A stretch of DNA of 64,000 nt from assembly GCA_963205275.1 (NCBI GenBank), contig CAUJIH010000097.1:56186-120185 (forward strand), in the 5' to 3' direction. The notes below the pieces were generated by a model. It searched no databases and was not told the DNA's origin. It saw only the letters and a program-made list of their open reading frames with translations. Source of the DNA: Verrucomicrobiota bacterium (GTDB taxonomy: Bacteria; Verrucomicrobiota; Verrucomicrobiia; Verrucomicrobiales; DEV007). The position numbers and the translations under genes are program-made. Shown piece by piece: positions 1 to 8,808 of the stretch. Position 1 is the first letter of the stretch. Each line of letters opens with the position of its first letter.

Positions 1-2
1 AT

Positions 3-1187
3 CATCTCGACGAAGCGGCGCTGGCGAGAGACCCAGTAGAGGAGCTGCTGCGCATCTATCGTAAGGTCAATGCTCTGGCGAAGGAGGACGAAAACGTGCT
101 GAACACCTGTCGTGAAGAGTTGGTGAAACTCCAGAGCGGTGATGCAGAAAACCTCGCAATCTGGGAGCATTGCGTCGAGGTGTCGAAGGAGGGCCTTCAG
201 AAAGTTTACGATCTTCTGGATGTGCGCTTCGATCACTGGTACGGTGAGAGTTTCTACAATGACCGACTGCTACCTCTGGTCGAGGATTTGCTCGGGTCAG
301 GTATTGCTGAAGTGAGTGAGGGAGCGGTCTGCGTTTTTTTCCGCGACAACGAGCATCTCGCCGACAAGCCTGCCATCATCCGAAAGCAGGATGGGGGATT
401 TTTATATGCGACGACAGATCTGGCGACCATCGACTTTCGTGTCTCTGAGCTGGGAGCTGATGCGATCTGGTATGTCGTCGGGGCACCACAGCAACTTCAC
501 TTTGAACAGATTTTCTCCATTGCCCACCGACGCGGATGTCGCGCTGACCTTCGGCATGTTGCCTTCGGTAGCATTCTGGGCAAGGATCGCAAGATGCTAA
601 AAACTCGCTCGGGAGAGACCGTTCAGTTGGCTGACGTGTTGAAAGAGGCGGTGGATCGTGCTCGGGCGATCATCGAGGAAAAGAATCCCAGTCTGCCCGA
701 AGAAGAAAAGGCGGACATCGCTCATGCGGTCGGAATCGGCTCGGTCAAATATGCCGAACTCAGCCAGTTTCGCATGACGGATTACATCTTCGACTGGGAC
801 ACCATGCTCAGTCTCAAAGGGAACACGGCACCCTATCTGATCAACGCCTATGTTCGGACTCGTGCCATTTTCCGCAAGCTCGGTGCGGAGTTTGATCAAG
901 GTGGGGGAAATCTGACGCTCGGGGAAGAGGCGGAGAAGACGCTCGCGCTGAAGCTCGCGCAATATGCCGAAGTGGTTCCAGTGATTTTAGAGGATTTTCG
1001 TCCGAACACTCTTTCTGCATACCTGTACGAAGTGGCCACTGCCTATCACCAGTTTTGGGAGGCCTGTCCCGTGCTAAAAACAGAGGGTGACACTCGGCAC
1101 TCGCGACTCGCGCTATGCGAGCTGACGGGGCGCGTGCTGCGTCATGGTCTGGGGCTGCTAGGAATCCGTGTGCCCGAGAGGATGTGA
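3..1187 (+). CDS. argS: arginyl-tRNA synthetase, 3' part (5' end outside the window)
   Basis: ArgRS charges tRNA-Arg with arginine in the cytoplasm. The reading frame is open from base 3, so the gene starts upstream; the first in-window GTG at 96 is internal. What remains is the C-terminal two thirds of a class I synthetase: a GKDRKMLKTRSG segment that takes the place of the KMSKS loop in ArgRS, then a helical anticodon-binding domain introduced by NTAPYLINAYVRTRAIF and ending in GIRVPERM, which is the usual ArgRS terminus. The HIGH motif must lie left of the window. The next gene starts 23 bp downstream on the same strand. Family assignment is firm; only the missing N-terminus is unknown. 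Confidence 0.95.
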   Translation, partial: HLDEAALARDPVEELLRIYRKVNALAKEDENVLNTCREELVKLQSGDAENLAIWEHCVEVSKEGLQKVYDLLDVRFDHWYGESFYNDRLLPLVEDLLGSGIAEVSEGAVCVFFRDNEHLADKPAIIRKQDGGFLYATTDLATIDFRVSELGADAIWYVVGAPQQLHFEQIFSIAHRRGCRADLRHVAFGSILGKDRKMLKTRSGETVQLADVLKEAVDRARAIIEEKNPSLPEEEKADIAHAVGIGSVKYAELSQFRMTDYIFDWDTMLSLKGNTAPYLINAYVRTRAIFRKLGAEFDQGGGNLTLGEEAEKTLALKLAQYAEVVPVILEDFRPNTLSAYLYEVATAYHQFWEACPVLKTEGDTRHSRLALCELTGRVLRHGLGLLGIRVPERM

Positions 1188-1210
1188 TCGGATCATACTC
1201 GGCTGAATTG

Positions 1211-2158
1211 ATGAATGTGCACGCTGCTCCTGAATCCGTGAACGCCGATCAACTCTTGGGTGGAATCGAGGCGGGTGGAACGAAATATGTGTGTGCGGTC
1301 GCCTTCGAGCCGGAGCATCCGATTCTGGAAGCTCGCTTTCCTACCGCGACTCCAGAGGAAACTGTGGCTCGAGCTGTCGCATTCTTTAGAGAGGCCGAGA
1401 AGATCCACAGTCCGCTGAGTAGTCTCGGGATCGGCACTTTCGGGCCGGCACGGATCGATCCAGAGGCAGGGGATTACGGGACGATCCTCTCGACTCCGAA
1501 GGAGGGCTGGGCTGGGTTTCCTCTCGTTGAATCCCTGCGTCAAACTCTGGGGATGGCTCTGCCGATTGCCTTCGATACAGATGTGAACGCTGCTGCATTG
1601 GGCGAGGCGATGTATGGAGCGGCCCGAGGAGTCGGAAACATCGCTTACGTTACCGTCGGCACGGGAATCGGAGGTGGACTCATTCAGCGAGGGCGCTTGC
1701 TCCACGGTCGGCTGCATCCCGAGATCGGACATTTTCTTGTTCCGGATCTCGACGCTGAATACGGAAAATCCACTCAGGTGTGCCCTTTTCACACGAGTTG
1801 CCTAGAGGGGCGAGCGAGCGGTCCAGCCATCGCAGCCCGTTGGGGCTGTCCTGCCGAGCTGCTTCCGCCGGATCATCCTGCTTGGGAGCTGGAAGCACGA
1901 TATCTCGCACTCGGTTGTTTACAGATCACGGCTGCTTGGTCGCCGGATGTCATTCTGCTCGGCGGCGGAGTATCTCAGGGCAAAGGTCTGATCGAACGTG
2001 TACGCGACGAATTGCTGCTCTTGACCGGTGGCTATTGGGATCTACCTCGGATGGACGAATACCTGCGCTATCCCGCTCTCAATCAGCAGGCGGGAATCAT
2101 CGGAGCGCTTGAACTGGCGCGAAAAATCGGAAACGCGAAAGTGAGCGGCTCCCAATAA
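1211..2158 (+). CDS. ROK-family sugar kinase (fructokinase type)
   Basis: A 315-residue ROK kinase, probably phosphorylating fructose or a related hexose with ATP. Visible motifs are the N-terminal phosphate loop GIEAGGTKYVCAV, the catalytic-Asp segment FDTDVNAAALGE, the second glycine loop TVGTGIGGGLI, and the ROK zinc site around CPFHTSCLEGRASGPAI, preceded by HPEIGH. That spacing resembles fructokinases such as the Bacillus YdhR/GmuE group more than glucokinases or NagC-type regulators, and no helix-turn-helix precedes it. The frame is open upstream into argS, but the ATG at 1211 starts just before the kinase fold and avoids overlap, so I chose it. Substrate is inferred from the family only. 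Confidence 0.85.
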   Translation: MNVHAAPESVNADQLLGGIEAGGTKYVCAVAFEPEHPILEARFPTATPEETVARAVAFFREAEKIHSPLSSLGIGTFGPARIDPEAGDYGTILSTPKEGWAGFPLVESLRQTLGMALPIAFDTDVNAAALGEAMYGAARGVGNIAYVTVGTGIGGGLIQRGRLLHGRLHPEIGHFLVPDLDAEYGKSTQVCPFHTSCLEGRASGPAIAARWGCPAELLPPDHPAWELEARYLALGCLQITAAWSPDVILLGGGVSQGKGLIERVRDELLLLTGGYWDLPRMDEYLRYPALNQQAGIIGALELARKIGNAKVSGSQ

Positions 2159-2232
2159 ATCAGGCCAGTGGCTAAACTACGATGGTCGGATATTTGAGAA
2201 GAGTGTAACCTAAAACCCTAATACACACATCA

Positions 2233-2430
2233 ATGAAGACAAGACGCAGCAGCCATGATCCCGAATTCAAGGCTCGCGTGGCCTTGGAAGCACTTAAAGG
2301 CGCGCGTACTATCTAGGAAATCGCCGAGCTGGTGGAAAAAAACCATCCCAAAATCAGTATGAGAAGACAGTGCAAACTGTTAGGCGTAGCACGCTCCACT
2401 GTCAGTTACGTGCCATTACCTGAGTCGTGA
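2233..2430 (+). pseudogene. decayed IS3-family transposase remnant (OrfA start joined to OrfB start)
   Basis: One frame reads MKTRRSSHDPEFKARVALEA then LKGARTI and a TAG stop, continues EIAELVEKNHPKIS, RRQCKLLGVARSTVSY, and ends at TGA. The first part is the typical N-terminus of IS3-family OrfA (helix-turn-helix protein). The second part, HPKIS-RRQCKLLGVARS, is the typical N-terminus of OrfB. In an intact element these lie roughly 300 bp apart, so the middle of orfA is deleted and the DDE core of orfB is gone. The in-frame TAG confirms it is dead. I saw no terminal inverted repeats or target duplication flanking it. It sits between the ROK kinase and the TMEM43-like gene and interrupts neither. 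Confidence 0.8.
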
Positions 2431-2444
2431 CATTGCAGCAGCCA

Positions 2445-3629
2445 TTACGGCATGGGTGGGATGGGTGGCGGAGCTTGTTCTACGACGACGGGGCGGGTGC
2501 GGCGTATCGTCTTCACCAGCAGAGTGAGCAGAATGATCGCTGCAATCAAGATTAGGATTCCCAGAAGAGGTCGGTAAAAGATCCAAGCGACACTGATGAT
2601 GAGAAGAGAACTGATACCACCCAGAAGAAATCCGATGATGACGATTCCACTCTGAGCGAGACGGCCGATGAATGGCACGATACTGGAAAATGCGGCGATG
2701 GGACCGAGGATCATGGAAAAAGCGATGCACATACCGAAAAATCCTCCGATCCGGAGAATCCAAGTGAGAAATGTATTCGACTGATGTGCATGTTGGAACA
2801 TCTCGGAAGGTGGCACTTCCCCTGTTTCCACTAAGACGAGCGTGCCCTTCGTGCGAGTGGGGTAGCGGACGAGAGATGTCTGGTTCTGCATCGCTACGAT
2901 GCTCACCGGACCCGTGGAAATCGTTGAGAACGTAATACGCAGATCGCCAACCTGCGGATGGGCAGGATCGGTGCCGATGTAGATCTCGTCCGGTGACAGT
3001 TTCGCTTTCGCTTTCACCGATTCACTAGCACCGTCGAGCGAGGTAACTGGCAGTGGCTTTTCACCGCCAATACTCGTTACCAGATCGCGAGGAAGTGAGA
3101 AGGCCCCAACGGTTACCTTTTCTGCATAAGTGGAGGTGTTGGCAAAGGAAGGAGTGGGGTTTTCGTGTCCGGCAGGAACATGAAACGAACTCGACCTAAC
3201 TTGATTAGAGGACCACCCTTTATCGTAGGTGTAAGTCGTGGTGGTTTCGGTGCCACCACCGATTTTATCCTTCTTCTTCGTGTGCTTAGACTCGATCCAC
3301 TGATACATCTTGACCTCTCGGGAGAGCTTGATCGCCTCGATTGAAACTCCAAAGTCAGCATCTTGAATAGGGGCGTTAACGACCGTGGAACCGGTTAGAT
3401 AAACTAGCTTTTTCTCGTTCTGTTGATCGACTTGATCAGACTTGATCACGACGACCGATTTTTCCCCTTCGTCTAGATCTTTTTCACGATGGACTGCTCG
3501 TCCTTCATTCCAAAACAAAACTCCAGCACCGACGAGAAGCACTACGAAACCAACGAGGGCGAAAAAGATCGTACTGCCGATTTTACTTCCGTATCCTTGT
3601 TGGGTGACTGTCGTGTATTGCTCTGCCAT
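2445..3629 (-). CDS. TMEM43-family membrane protein
   Basis: A 394-residue protein with one hydrophobic segment near residues 18-38 (FFALVGFVVLLVGAGVLFW), a long polar region of about 250 residues with the pattern NEGRAV...LDEGEKSVV, and a cluster of three hydrophobic helices near residues 285-370, followed by a proline-rich tail. This one-plus-three layout and the WNEGRAV / LxEGxxxVV motifs match the TMEM43 (LUMA, DUF1625) family, known from the eukaryotic inner nuclear envelope and from scattered bacteria. The bacterial function is unknown to me. It lies alone, with the IS3 remnant downstream and rho about 90 bp upstream on the same strand. The ATG at 3629 leads directly into MAEQYTTVTQQGYG. 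Confidence 0.8.
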   Translation of the reverse strand: MAEQYTTVTQQGYGSKIGSTIFFALVGFVVLLVGAGVLFWNEGRAVHREKDLDEGEKSVVVIKSDQVDQQNEKKLVYLTGSTVVNAPIQDADFGVSIEAIKLSREVKMYQWIESKHTKKKDKIGGGTETTTTYTYDKGWSSNQVRSSSFHVPAGHENPTPSFANTSTYAEKVTVGAFSLPRDLVTSIGGEKPLPVTSLDGASESVKAKAKLSPDEIYIGTDPAHPQVGDLRITFSTISTGPVSIVAMQNQTSLVRYPTRTKGTLVLVETGEVPPSEMFQHAHQSNTFLTWILRIGGFFGMCIAFSMILGPIAAFSSIVPFIGRLAQSGIVIIGFLLGGISSLLIISVAWIFYRPLLGILILIAAIILLTLLVKTIRRTRPVVVEQAPPPIPPMP

Positions 3630-3718
3630 AAGCGGACTTATAGCAAATCCTCAGAAGAAAACGATCTTTTTTTGTGCATAATCTCAGTTCATCGTAACGA
3701 ATAGAGATCGAGGGTGGG

Positions 3719-5440
3719 TCAGGAGAGTGCTGTCACCTTGATGTCCATCAGCATCTGAGCATTGGTAGGATAGCGCTGCATCACTCCCAGCAGCCATTCC
3801 ATCGCGTCAGTCGGACGGCGACCGCTGAGACCACGACGGATCACATAAATTTTCTCTAATGAATGCTGGGGGAGTAGAAGCTCTTCGCGTCGGGTTCCCG
3901 AGCGATTGATGTCTACCGCTGGATAGATATAATTCTGAGCGAGTTGCCGATCTAGGACCAGTTCCATATTTCCGGTGCCTTTGAATTCTTGGAAGATCGC
4001 CTCATCTGCCTTGCTGTTCGTCTGCACCAGAGCCGTAGCAATGATGGTGAGCGAGCCAGCTTCGCGGGTATTGCGGGCGGCGGCGAAGATGCGTCTGGGC
4101 ATCTCCAGTGCACCGACGATCAAGCCACCACTGGCCGTTCCGCGACCTCCGCCCCCACGCATCAAGTTATTAAAGGCGCGAGCCAAGCGGGTAATGGAAT
4201 CAACTAGGAGGACGACATGCTGTCCAGACTCAACTAGTCGCTTGGCACGCTCGATCGCCAAGAGGGCGATTCGCGTGTGTTCCTTTGCTTCGCTATCATT
4301 CGAACTGGCGAAGATTTCGATATCGGGGAAGGAACGTTCGAATTCAGTGACTTCTTCAGGGCGCTCGTCGACGAGCATCACCATGAGGTGAACTTCGTCT
4401 TCGTAGTTTTTTTGCAAGCCTTCCGCGATATGATGTAACAGGGTCGTCTTTCCCGTTCTAGGGGGTGCGACGATCAAGGCTCGCTGCCCTCGCCCGATGG
4501 GTGCAACCAGATCGATGATACGAGTGGTCAGTCGTGAAGCTTCGGTCTCCAGCGTGTATTTCTTATTAGGATTGATCGCCGTGAGTTCTTCAAAATACGG
4601 CAACATCACATCCTTGACGGGAGCTTGTCCGTTGATGGAAGTGATTTCCATGAGCTGCGGACCACGGACGCCCTGTTTAGAGATTCCTCGGACCATCATG
4701 CCATCCCGCAAATCAAACGTGCGGAGCATCTCTGGAGTGACGAAAACATCGTTCGGTGATTGCTGGAAACTGCGAGCACGCTCACGCAGAAAGCCGAATC
4801 CCTTCGGAGAGATTTCTACGATTCCCTCGGCCTTCATCTCTGGAGAAGCCTCCAGAGCAGCCATTTCGCGAGCACGCTCTTTCTCCTTTCGTTCGAGGAA
4901 TCGCTGCTTCCGTGATTTGAAGGGACGCCGCTCTTCTCTGCCCGCATGACGAGATTCTTCGCCTTCAGTATTCGGCTGATCCGAATTTGTAGTATCCGGC
5001 TCAGAGTCGAGAGATTCGCTCGCGGCGGCCTCAGCGATTCTTTCAGACTTCGGTTCTCTGTGAGCGGATCGCTGCCGTCCTGAAGCATTTCTAGAAGAGT
5101 GACGATTCCCTCTGGGGCGACGTCTCTCCGAACGATCTTCTGACTCAGAAGAATCGTGCGCTGAGGCATTCTCTTCAATCGTAGGAGGGGTGGGTTTCTC
5201 GGCGATAAGGTCAGTTTGCTCAAAGGGTTCTCCTTGAATCGATGCCGAATCGATAGCAGAGGCCGCCGGAACACCTTCAGCAGACGAAGTGGATTCTGGC
5301 TTACTTTTAGTCCGCTTAGCAGAAGCCGCCTTGCGACTTGTGGAGGTTCGTCGTCGAGGAGGGGAAGGAGCGCTGGCGGTGGCTTCTCCGATGAGAGGCT
5401 CAGGGGCCGGAAGATCCGCTGCAATTTCTGGATCGCTCAT
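3719..5440 (-). CDS. rho: transcription termination factor Rho with long disordered N-terminal arm
   Basis: Rho is the hexameric RNA helicase that ends transcription. About 190 N-terminal residues are low-complexity and rich in Ser, Arg, Glu, Pro and Ala, then come the RNA-binding OB fold (GIVEISPKGFGFLR) and the ATPase core with Walker A VAPPRTGKTTLL, the VMLVDERPEEVTEF segment, the Q-loop SITRLARAFN and MRGGGGRGTASGGL, and the C-terminal INRSGTRREELLL. E. coli Rho is 419 residues; this is 573 from the ATG at 5440. A TTG at 5452 is a less likely start. Similar arms occur in other high-GC and PVC bacteria. A 316-bp leader separates it from panB upstream on the same strand. Confidence 0.95.
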   Translation of the reverse strand: MSDPEIAADLPAPEPLIGEATASAPSPPRRRTSTSRKAASAKRTKSKPESTSSAEGVPAASAIDSASIQGEPFEQTDLIAEKPTPPTIEENASAHDSSESEDRSERRRPRGNRHSSRNASGRQRSAHREPKSERIAEAAASESLDSEPDTTNSDQPNTEGEESRHAGREERRPFKSRKQRFLERKEKERAREMAALEASPEMKAEGIVEISPKGFGFLRERARSFQQSPNDVFVTPEMLRTFDLRDGMMVRGISKQGVRGPQLMEITSINGQAPVKDVMLPYFEELTAINPNKKYTLETEASRLTTRIIDLVAPIGRGQRALIVAPPRTGKTTLLHHIAEGLQKNYEDEVHLMVMLVDERPEEVTEFERSFPDIEIFASSNDSEAKEHTRIALLAIERAKRLVESGQHVVLLVDSITRLARAFNNLMRGGGGRGTASGGLIVGALEMPRRIFAAARNTREAGSLTIIATALVQTNSKADEAIFQEFKGTGNMELVLDRQLAQNYIYPAVDINRSGTRREELLLPQHSLEKIYVIRRGLSGRRPTDAMEWLLGVMQRYPTNAQMLMDIKVTALS

Positions 5441-5756
5441 AAAAATAAGCAAATATTAAAAAGAACACGCAGTTAAGGTCGTGATGAAAAGTAAGGGGGT
5501 AATTTCCGAACTTCTGGAGAATCCGGAAATTCGGTTCGATTGGCAGCAAGAGTTGAAATTGCTGAATGGAAGAAGTCCCTGCTGTTTCAAGGAGAGTGCC
5601 TTGATACCCGGACTATTGCGGGGAGCACTGACTCCCGTATGTGAGTCAGTTCAGAGACGTGCGCAGTGTCTCCCTTTCTCATCTTTCACGCAAGCTATTT
5701 TTCTTTTTTGCGACTGTTTCTCCACAAAAATGGGAGTGATTGCCGTAGACGGACAA
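5441..5756. other. rho leader / panB-rho intergenic region with two hairpins
   Basis: No gene is supported here. Two inverted repeats are visible: arms aatttccg and cggaaatt at 5501-5508 and 5524-5531, and arms actgactc and gagtcagt at 5627-5634 and 5643-5650. Neither is followed by a T-tract on the minus strand, so they do not look like simple terminators for panB. Rho genes are often autoregulated in the leader in other bacteria, so a structured leader is a reasonable inference. A plus-strand open frame from 5481 runs into panB antisense and resembles nothing I know. Confidence 0.4.
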
Positions 5757-6536
5757 TTAGGAGTTCATCCTTTTCTCCTCCATCGCGGCAATTTCGGAAA
5801 GATAGCCATCCAGAGCGGTCCGAATCGTACCGCTGACATCGCCATGGATTTTTGCAAATGGAGGAACGAACCAGGGAAAGGCTCCGATCACATCGTGCAG
5901 AACGCGTACTTGCCCGTCACAGTGAACCCCTGATCCGATCCCAATCGTCGGATTTCTGACACTCGCCGTGATTATTCTGGCCACATCGGAGACGACGCTT
6001 TCTAGAACAATGGCAAAAGCTCCAGCAGCCTCCAGCGCTTGAGCGGATGCGATCAGACGATCCGCTTCCATCAGGGTCTTGCCCTTTTTGTGATATCCCC
6101 CTTCCTCGTGCACACTTTGCGGCAGCATTCCTAGATGTCCGCAGAAGGGGATATTTGCCTCTGTCAGAGTACGTATTTTTTCGACTTGTTCGATCCCTCC
6201 CTCCAGCTTGACCGCATCCGCGCCCGCTTCAATGAGTCGTCGTCCGTTCTCTAGAGCCGCTTCGGGCGTGTCATAGGTGTGAATGGGGAGATCCGATACG
6301 AGAACCGCCTGATTGATCCCACGTCTCACGATCTGCGTGTGATAGATCATCTGTTCGATGGTGACAGAGGTAGTATCCGGGCAGCCGGCGACGACCATCC
6401 CGAGCGAGTCTCCCACTAGAATCATCTGAATTCCGGCCTCGTCGCACAAACGGGCCGTTGGATAGTCGTAAGCTGTGATGACGCTAATAGGAGTGTGCAG
6501 GCGATCAATCAGAGATTGATGGGGATGTGTGCTCAT
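5757..6536 (-). CDS. panB: 3-methyl-2-oxobutanoate hydroxymethyltransferase
   Basis: PanB makes ketopantoate from 2-oxoisovalerate and methylene-tetrahydrofolate, the first step of pantothenate and CoA synthesis. The 259-residue protein has the normal length and the family signatures: VITAYDYPTARLCDEAG at the start of the TIM barrel, the metal-binding LVGDSLGMVVAG, the VKLEGG strand near the middle, the PFCGHLGMLPQSV segment, the catalytic-Glu region FAIVLESV, and TIGIGSGVHCDGQVRVLHD near the end. The ATG at 6536 gives MSTHPHQSLIDRLH. No other pan genes are in the window; rho follows on the same strand. Confidence 0.97.
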   Translation of the reverse strand: MSTHPHQSLIDRLHTPISVITAYDYPTARLCDEAGIQMILVGDSLGMVVAGCPDTTSVTIEQMIYHTQIVRRGINQAVLVSDLPIHTYDTPEAALENGRRLIEAGADAVKLEGGIEQVEKIRTLTEANIPFCGHLGMLPQSVHEEGGYHKKGKTLMEADRLIASAQALEAAGAFAIVLESVVSDVARIITASVRNPTIGIGSGVHCDGQVRVLHDVIGAFPWFVPPFAKIHGDVSGTIRTALDGYLSEIAAMEEKRMNS

Positions 6537-7193
6537 GAAATGTGAGTGATCAAATAAAGAGGAAAAAGATTATATGAGAACTTGTGTAATTATGGAAATT
6601 ATGGTAAATTCAATTAATTAATTTTTGTGTGGCTTCAATTTTCTGCTCTCGCGATGTGCGTCTCCTCAATAATTAGCTAATTAGCTGAGTGGAGGGCACT
6701 TCCCGTGAAGAATCTGAATTCGCTTCAAGAAAGACTAAGATAGAACATGGCACAATTTTTGTACAGAAAAGATTCCTGCTCCTGGTGGGTAACTACATCG
6801 ACACGTGAGAATAGTTTCCAACGGACAGTAGAATTCTCGAGTGTGATCGTCTGTCAGCAACGCTATGATCGTGCTCAGAATTCGAGGAGTAGACGAACTG
6901 ACGAGGGAGAATCGAAACGGCGGAATCATCCCAAAAAGTCGAACAATGGCGTCTCGACCCTAATTCGGCAGCGAGAGCTCGGATTCTGTTCTGGCAACGA
7001 GTGTTACGCGATCCGTTTGCCTTAATAAAATTTGTCCCCCAAGGACATTGGTGAAGAGATGAGGTGGCCGGATCGGGGTCGAAGAGACCCCGATCCGCGC
7101 TTCAAAATCACTAAGGAATGTGAATCGATCGTCGTTCTCGTGAATGCGCATCAGTAAAAGTAGTTCCCTTTTGCGCATTGGCAGGAAACTGCT
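6537..7193. other. 657-bp intergenic region, no supported gene
   Basis: The first half is AT-rich and contains a perfect 12-bp palindrome, agctaattagct (6675-6686), inside a wider imperfect dyad flanked by ctca and tgag. A frame at 6747-7025 (MAQFLYRKDSCSWW...) has no recognisable family and an odd composition. The second half carries the hairpin at 7069-7097 listed separately. The region could hold promoters for panB (minus) and the lipase gene (plus), and an unrecognised small RNA is possible. I found no tRNA, 6S, tmRNA or SRP RNA signature. Confidence 0.4.
7069..7097. other. perfect 12-bp stem-loop upstream of the lipase gene
   Basis: Arms cggatcggggtc (7069-7080) and gaccccgatccg (7086-7097) are exact reverse complements around the loop gaaga. 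There is no T-tract on either side, so it is not a standard intrinsic terminator. It lies about 100 bp before the lipase start and may be a leader structure or part of an unrecognised RNA. Confidence 0.55.
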
Positions 7194-8780
7194 ATGAGTA
7201 CATCAATGAGGATCGGCATCTGGAGTAGATGGGGGGTGAGCGCACTGGCGTTCACCCTGCTGATGTCCTGTTCCCTAAAAGTCAAGGTCACGGAGAACTG
7301 GGAACGCAATAAGGGCAATGCGATTCCGCTCGATGAAGTGACCAATACGTGGAATCTGCTGAAATCTGGAACAACTCCCTCGCCAGAGGCTCTCAATACT
7401 TATAATACCGCGACGGAGAACGCGGTCGTACAAATCGCCAAAAACTGGCTGGAAGGTTCGGATGAGGGCGCACGTCTGCGCACGAGTCAGGGAGATGCGA
7501 CTCTCCATGTAAACGTGATTAATGTACCCGCCATCGCCGTAGCGAAAGAGGTGATCCCAGCGAATTTCGTGCATGTAAGGAGTGGATTGCAGGCCGAATC
7601 TCGTGTTTCCGGAGTCGGGGCACCGCTGATCGTGCAGCAGCCTCGCTCGGATTCCGATCCCTTTATTCCGGATTCCGGTCTCTGGGTTCCCGTGACGGCT
7701 TTATTGAATCTGGATTATCCGCATGATCCGATTCTGGAGCTGATCGATCCGACTCGACAAAAGTCCATTACGCTCTCTGGCAGGGAATTTCCTCTTTCAG
7801 CCGACTACACTGCCGCCTTTGCCCGTGACTTTCAGGAGAGACAGCTCCAGTTTGGGGATCTGTCCGGTCTGCTTTACTTTGATCAGTTCGCGAAGCGCAT
7901 GGGGCCATATCGCATGACCCCCTTCGATCCGGCGAAGGAAGTCTGCTTCTTCGTGCATGGTATTTACTCGAATCCCTCCACCTGGGACGAGGTGATCAAT
8001 CGGCTCTATGGTGATCCGGCGATTCGGGATCGATATGAGTTCTGGACATTTAGCTATCCGACCGGAGCCCCCATCCAGTATCTGGCAGCGGAGTTTCGCA
8101 AGGGAATCGAGGAGACTCTGGCTCTGCGTCGCTCATGGGGTGCGAAAGAGCAGAAAATAACAATCGTGGGTCACAGTATGGGAGGACTGTTGGCAAAGGC
8201 GGCGACCTTGTCGAGCGGGGATGAGGAGTGGCAGAAGCTCTTTAACACGCCGCTTGATCAGCTCGATCTCTCGGAGAAGAACAAAGACACTCTTCGACGA
8301 ATGATTTATTTTCAACCGATCCCAGAGATCCGTCGAGTGATCTTCTGTGCTGTTCCACACGGAGGGAGCGATATGGTGAGTCAGCCTGCAGTTCAGGCGG
8401 TCAATGGTCTGATCAAGTTGCCGACGCAGTTGCTATCACTGTCCACGCAAGTATTAGCACGCGGTGCCAGTGCCCTGACGCCGCAAGGGCGAGAGCTTGC
8501 TCATGGTAGGACATCCGTACAGCAGCTTCGTTCGGGATCCTGGATGACTGCCGTTTTCCTGAATAAGCCACTCAATCCCCAGATCACATATTACTCCATT
8601 ATCGGAAACCACCGCTCTGCGGAAGTCCCGGTGGAGAAGAGCAGTGACGGAATCGTGCCCTATCGGAGTTCTCACATTGCAGGAGTCGCGTCCGAGTTGG
8701 TGGTTCGCCCGTCGAGACACGCCGTTCATAAAACGAATGCCGGAATGGAGGAGATACTCCGCATTCTGAAGTTGCCGTGA
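7194..8780 (+). CDS. lipoprotein alpha/beta hydrolase (lipase/esterase-like)
   Basis: A 528-residue protein starting with a lipoprotein-type signal, ALAFTLLMSCS, whose lipobox Cys is near residue 26, so it is probably anchored in a membrane and faces the periplasm. The C-terminal half is an alpha/beta hydrolase: oxyanion-hole strand CFFVHGIYSNPSTWDEV and nucleophile elbow IVGHSMGG with the Ser at residue 328. A late SSDGIVPYRSS segment probably carries the catalytic Asp, and the His of SRHAVHK is near the end. PGAP1-like lipases and esterases share this layout. The first 240 residues match nothing I recognise. It is a single gene between panB and trpB2, both on the other strand. Substrate unknown. 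Confidence 0.8.
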   Translation: MSTSMRIGIWSRWGVSALAFTLLMSCSLKVKVTENWERNKGNAIPLDEVTNTWNLLKSGTTPSPEALNTYNTATENAVVQIAKNWLEGSDEGARLRTSQGDATLHVNVINVPAIAVAKEVIPANFVHVRSGLQAESRVSGVGAPLIVQQPRSDSDPFIPDSGLWVPVTALLNLDYPHDPILELIDPTRQKSITLSGREFPLSADYTAAFARDFQERQLQFGDLSGLLYFDQFAKRMGPYRMTPFDPAKEVCFFVHGIYSNPSTWDEVINRLYGDPAIRDRYEFWTFSYPTGAPIQYLAAEFRKGIEETLALRRSWGAKEQKITIVGHSMGGLLAKAATLSSGDEEWQKLFNTPLDQLDLSEKNKDTLRRMIYFQPIPEIRRVIFCAVPHGGSDMVSQPAVQAVNGLIKLPTQLLSLSTQVLARGASALTPQGRELAHGRTSVQQLRSGSWMTAVFLNKPLNPQITYYSIIGNHRSAEVPVEKSSDGIVPYRSSHIAGVASELVVRPSRHAVHKTNAGMEEILRILKLP

Positions 8781-8808
8781 AAATCAACGAGCCAGAGCAC
8801 CCTCGTGC

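Noticed and set aside
6747..7025. A 92-codon frame with a start resembling an integrase arm (MAQFLYRKDSCSWW)
   Set aside because: The likeness stops after about 15 residues, the rest is low-quality sequence, and no core integrase motif or attachment site is visible.
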